From Gilliamella sp. B3022 (lineage in GTDB: Bacteria > Pseudomonadota > Gammaproteobacteria > Enterobacterales > Orbaceae): 64,000 nucleotides of DNA. Of this stretch, positions 60,821 through 64,000 are shown in pieces (the stretch's first letter is position 1; each line of letters begins with the position of its first letter). Below the pieces are notes generated by a model. It ran no database searches, had not been told where the DNA came from, and was given only the letters and a program-made list of their open reading frames with translations. The stretch lies in contig NZ_CP071867.1 in NCBI RefSeq assembly GCF_028751545.1, forward strand, positions 1,585,306 through 1,649,305. The letters run 5' to 3'. Made by a program: the position numbers and the translations under genes.

Positions 60821-61978
60821 CTACTCTTTAGCTGCATTTTTTACACTTTCTGCAACTATTTTTGCCACATTGGGTTCAAAGGCATTTGGTAAGATACAAT
60901 CTGCTGACAATTTATCATTAGATACGATGCTCGCTAACCCTTTAGCGGCTGCTAATTGCATTTCCAACGTAATATTTTTGGCTCTCGCATCTAAAGCCCC
61001 TCTAAAAATACCAGGAAAAGCAAGTACATTGTTGATTTGGTTTGGATAATCACTACGTCCTGTACCAACAATGTAAGCACCAGCTGCTTTGGCTTCTTCT
61101 GGAAAAATTTCAGGTGTTGGATTAGCCATGGCAAAAATAATTGATTTTTCTGCCATTGTAGAAACCCAATCAGGTTTTAACACACCAGGTGCTGAAACAC
61201 CAATGAACACATCTGCATTTTTTATTGCATCTTGTAAGGTTCCTCGCTGTCTTGAACGATTAGTTCGTTTTGCTATTGCTATATGATGGGAAGGTAAAGA
61301 GCTATCATCTTCAGATAAAATTCCTATTTTATCGACAACTTTAAGATCTGTTACCCCAGCTGCTAGTAACATATCTGCAATAGCTAATCCAGCGGCTCCC
61401 CCACCATTTATAACTACCTTAGCTGATTCAATACTTTTATTTACAACTTTCAAGGCATTAAATAATGCAGCTAAAACAACAATTGCAGTACCATGCTGGT
61501 CATCATGGAAAACAGGAATATCTAAGATTTCTTGGAGACGTTTTTCAATTTCAAAACACCGTGGAGCACTGATGTCTTCAAGATTAATGCCACCAAAGGA
61601 TGGAGCCAGCGCAGCAATATAATTAACTAGTTCATCAGAATCTTGTGTATTTAAAGATAAGGGAATTGCATCTACATTCGCAAATTGTTTAAATAATATT
61701 GCTTTACCTTCCATAACCGGAATAGCTGCTTCTGGTCCAATGTTACCAAGTCCCAATACCGCTGATCCATCGGTAATAACCGCCACTAAATTACGTTTAC
61801 TCGTATACTCATAAACAGATTCAGGATTTTTTGCGATCTCAGTACAAACTGCTGCCACACCGGGAGTATAAGCAACGCTAAGATCCGACATTGAATTAAC
61901 CGGTACTTTTGAGTGGATTTCAAATTTACCATGCTTTTGTTTACTGATGGCTAAAGCTTTTTCTTGAACTGTTGTCAT
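60821..61978 (-). CDS. Malic enzyme (NAD(P)-dependent, short form)
   Basis: Oxidatively decarboxylates malate to pyruvate and CO2. The 385 residues correspond to the catalytic part of MaeB without the phosphotransacetylase-like domain, as in MaeE of Firmicutes malate clusters. Motifs: [13 protein letters not shown] (catalytic Tyr), [33 protein letters not shown] (metal site), [14 protein letters not shown], the dinucleotide loop [12 protein letters not shown], and [13 protein letters not shown]. It lies 119 bases downstream of the transporter gene on the same strand. Co-factor preference is not decided by eye. Confidence 0.93.
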   Translation of the reverse strand: MTTVQEKALAISKQKHGKFEIHSKVPVNSMSDLSVAYTPGVAAVCTEIAKNPESVYEYTSKRNLVAVITDGSAVLGLGNIGPEAAIPVMEGKAILFKQFANVDAIPLSLNTQDSDELVNYIAALAPSFGGINLEDISAPRCFEIEKRLQEILDIPVFHDDQHGTAIVVLAALFNALKVVNKSIESAKVVINGGGAAGLAIADMLLAAGVTDLKVVDKIGILSEDDSSLPSHHIAIAKRTNRSRQRGTLQDAIKNADVFIGVSAPGVLKPDWVSTMAEKSIIFAMANPTPEIFPEEAKAAGAYIVGTGRSDYPNQINNVLAFPGIFRGALDARAKNITLEMQLAAAKGLASIVSNDKLSADCILPNAFEPNVAKIVAESVKNAAKE

Positions 61979-62097
61979 AATTATTCCTTTCCAATTTCAC
62001 TTAAAAAATATCAAATCAATAATTAATATTTTGTTATTGATATTGTATTAATTATTCTTAAAATTATCACTCTCCATTAGTTTATAATATTATGTCA

Positions 62098-63393
62098 TTA
62101 CATATATAAAGATCTTAATAGTGCTGTAGTACATATCACCATCAAAGCTCCTCCTAATCTTGTTGCAACTTGTGCAAATGGCATTAGGTTCATTCTATTT
62201 GCCGTTGACAAAATAGCGACATCACCAGTTCCACCCATACCGCTTTGACATGATGAGATGATTGAGGCTTCGACGGGATACATTTTCAGCAAAAAACTAC
62301 AGATAAAACCTGTCATTGAAACGGTAAATACTACAGAAATGATTGTGATAAAGTAAGGGATTGTTAGAACATTTACAACACTACCTAAATCAATATATAA
62401 CAGACCTAAACCTGCCATTAATGGAAAGGTAAAATTACCCGAGATAAATTTATACCATTGCTGACTTCCACGTTCGACACTTTCGGGTAATAAACGAAAA
62501 TATTTAACAAATGCCGTGGCAATAATCATTAATACGGGACCAGGAAAATGCGTTATCTTTTCTAAAATCATACCAAATATGAACAATGTGGCTAAAATCA
62601 TCACCGCACCACTCATTGCTCTGGCATCTAATGATGTTTTATCTTCTTTTAATGCATCTGCTAACCCAGCAAATTCGATTTTTACCAGTTGTCCATGTCC
62701 ACTTAAATGAGGCTTAATTTCACCAATTCGACTCATTATGGCAGTGAAGGTAATTGCAAAAAAGTTACCTACGACTGTTGCAGGAATTAATGCACTCACA
62801 AATTTGTCATAATCTTGCTCAAGAATATTACTATAAGCGTTTGAAAGTTGTAATACCCCCTCACCAATTCCTCCCGCCATAACAGGCGAAACAGTATAGA
62901 AAAATGCATGTTCCCAAGTGTCACCAAAAGCAACAGCAACACAGACACCAACTAAAGCAGCTAAACACATCCCAAGTAACATCGGAATCATCATACGAAT
63001 AAAACCGTGTATTAAAATGACTCTATGCATACCTAAAATACTACCACATACTAAGCTGGCAATATAAAAGAGTAGGAAATTAGAATCTTTCATTAACATT
63101 TTGACTGCTGTTAAAGTATTCGCATCAAAAACATCGTAATAAACGAATAGTGAAGGTACAATTAAGGACAAAATTGCTGGAGCTCCAAATTTTTTAAAAA
63201 AAGGGATATTTTGACCTACAGTTCCTAAAAACCATCCCAATGGTAAAATAACAGCAAATCCTCCAATCAATGTTTTTGGTAACATATCCAATTGGGCTGC
63301 AATAATTACAATAATTGAACAAATCACAAAAATGGGTAAGGGAAGCGATCCTACGTAAATTTTATTAATTTCGAAATCCTTTGTCATGTTCAT
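62098..63393 (-). CDS. 2-hydroxycarboxylate (malate/citrate) transporter, 2HCT family
   Basis: A 431-residue inner-membrane carrier with about eleven hydrophobic helices and the two 2HCT re-entrant loop signatures: VMAGGIGEGVLQLS (about 170) and SCQSGMGGTGDVAILSTANRM (about 385), the latter followed by MPFAQVATRLGGAL with the substrate-binding Arg. The family (CitS, MleP, CimH, MaeP) moves malate, citrate or lactate by Na+ or H+ symport or by exchange. AAGG lies 7 bases before the start. The gene order transporter, malic enzyme, kinase, regulator is that of a malate-utilisation module. Confidence 0.93.
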   Translation of the reverse strand: MNMTKDFEINKIYVGSLPLPIFVICSIIVIIAAQLDMLPKTLIGGFAVILPLGWFLGTVGQNIPFFKKFGAPAILSLIVPSLFVYYDVFDANTLTAVKMLMKDSNFLLFYIASLVCGSILGMHRVILIHGFIRMMIPMLLGMCLAALVGVCVAVAFGDTWEHAFFYTVSPVMAGGIGEGVLQLSNAYSNILEQDYDKFVSALIPATVVGNFFAITFTAIMSRIGEIKPHLSGHGQLVKIEFAGLADALKEDKTSLDARAMSGAVMILATLFIFGMILEKITHFPGPVLMIIATAFVKYFRLLPESVERGSQQWYKFISGNFTFPLMAGLGLLYIDLGSVVNVLTIPYFITIISVVFTVSMTGFICSFLLKMYPVEASIISSCQSGMGGTGDVAILSTANRMNLMPFAQVATRLGGALMVICTTALLRSLYM

Positions 63394-63894
63394 AACTCAA
63401 CCTTTTTATTGTGAAACTTCTCTTGGGAATTTTAAAACAGTATAATTGTTGACGCAAAATTCAGAAGAATAAGAAATTTATATAACTGATTTTGTAATTA
63501 ATGTAAGTTATTTAAGTTTTTCAAAATTTTTAAATTTGTTACATCATAGTCAATCAGGAAAAACTATCGAAGTAAGCACTCTTGCACCAACTCAATTTAT
63601 AAAAAGCGATAAATAATTTTACAACGATATTTGTTGGATTAAGTATGACTAAACCATATTCAATTGGAGGAAGAATTTGACTGGACATGTCAAAAAATAT
63701 TAATTGGAAATATTGTTGTATTAGCAGAGCATAATTAACATAACCAATAAAAAATCGGTAGTATTATTCAATAAAAAGTATTAAACAAGAATAAAATATA
63801 ATAGTATAATATTTATATAAAAAAGACGGTAAAAGATACCGCCTTGCATTCACAATAAATGATTTTATTTATATGAATTTGATTAAGGGTTAAC
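63394..63894. other. 501-base non-coding stretch upstream of the malate module
   Basis: AT-rich, with no open frame supported. It must contain the promoter of the minus-strand 2HCT gene; a TATACT lies about 70 bases upstream of its start but without a good -35. It also contains the terminator at 63817. No direct repeats typical of a regulator site stand out. Confidence 0.55.
63817..63844 (-). terminator. Terminator for the minus-strand gene at the right edge
   Basis: Read on the minus strand: stem CGGTA / TACCG (extended by one G-C beyond a mismatch), 5-base loop, followed by six T residues. It lies about 50 bases beyond the stop of the partial gene at 63895. Confidence 0.65.
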
Positions 63895-64000
63895 CTAATT
63901 TTCTACTTTAGTCGCTGCATAAGGCCCATATAAAATTCCATCTGCTTTTATTGGATTGGGAGTAAATAATCGTGCTGTAGCGACTCCAGAAATAGCAACA
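63895..64000 (-). CDS. C-terminal end of an unidentified protein (cut by window end)
   Basis: An open frame of 34 codons plus stop runs in from the right edge, ending ARLFTPNPIKADGILYGPYAATKVEN. Reading is supported by the stop followed by a hairpin terminator on the same strand. Too little is present to assign a family. Confidence 0.55.
   Translation of the reverse strand, partial: VAISGVATARLFTPNPIKADGILYGPYAATKVEN

Overview
The window is an AT-rich (by eye roughly one third G+C) chromosomal segment of a gammaproteobacterium. Nearly every housekeeping protein reads as a close relative of its Enterobacterales or Pasteurellales homologue, but gene order is shuffled relative to E. coli. Base composition, gene repertoire and order suggest the Orbales/Orbaceae (Gilliamella, Frischella, Orbus; insect-gut bacteria). 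That placement is inference, not a database result. Coding density is high. No rRNA, tRNA, CRISPR array, prophage or intact insertion sequence was found.

Layout. 1-3.1 kb: 3' end of cpxA, trmL, and the divergent efp/epmB pair (EF-P and its lysine aminomutase). 3.1-5.6 kb: rpmH-rnpA-yidD-yidC (L34, RNase P protein, membrane insertion). 5.6-9.5 kb: nudC, an orphan lipoprotein, a duplicated zinc-ribbon/HTH protein and hemB. 9.7-13.8 kb: the macromolecular synthesis cluster rpsU-dnaG-rpoD with a hairpin after rpsU. 13.8-18.3 kb: a BASS-type transporter, pitA, uspA, ydfG and a small unknown gene. 18.4-23.5 kb: thrLABC with a threonine/isoleucine leader peptide and attenuator. 24.0-25.6 kb: nrdR-ribD. 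25.7-31.6 kb: a ketose PTS catabolic island (EIIA, EIIBC, 1-phosphofructokinase-like kinase, GatY-type aldolase) divergent from a DeoR-type regulator and a second PfkB kinase, with a candidate CRP site and a 24-bp perfect palindrome between them. 31.8-36.9 kb: hemW, yeaD, rplY, zwf-pgl. 37.2-55.2 kb: a complete 16-gene dcw cluster (mraZ to lpxC) preceded by a three-repeat MraZ-type operator. 55.3-58.3 kb: yfbR and a decayed autotransporter gene with five single-base indels. 58.4-63.4 kb: a malate/citrate module (2-hydroxycarboxylate transporter, malic enzyme, CitA/DcuS-type kinase and its regulator). The right edge holds the C-terminus of an unidentified protein.

Working together: the PTS island should import a ketohexose and turn it into triose phosphates; zwf-pgl feed the oxidative pentose phosphate route; the malate module supplies pyruvate and CO2 from an external 2-hydroxy acid under two-component control. 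The dcw cluster provides the peptidoglycan precursor and septation machinery. I found no convincing wholly new system. The least explained items are the tandem zinc-ribbon protein with its neighbouring lipoprotein, the regulatory region of the PTS island, and the clustered single-base indels in the autotransporter gene.
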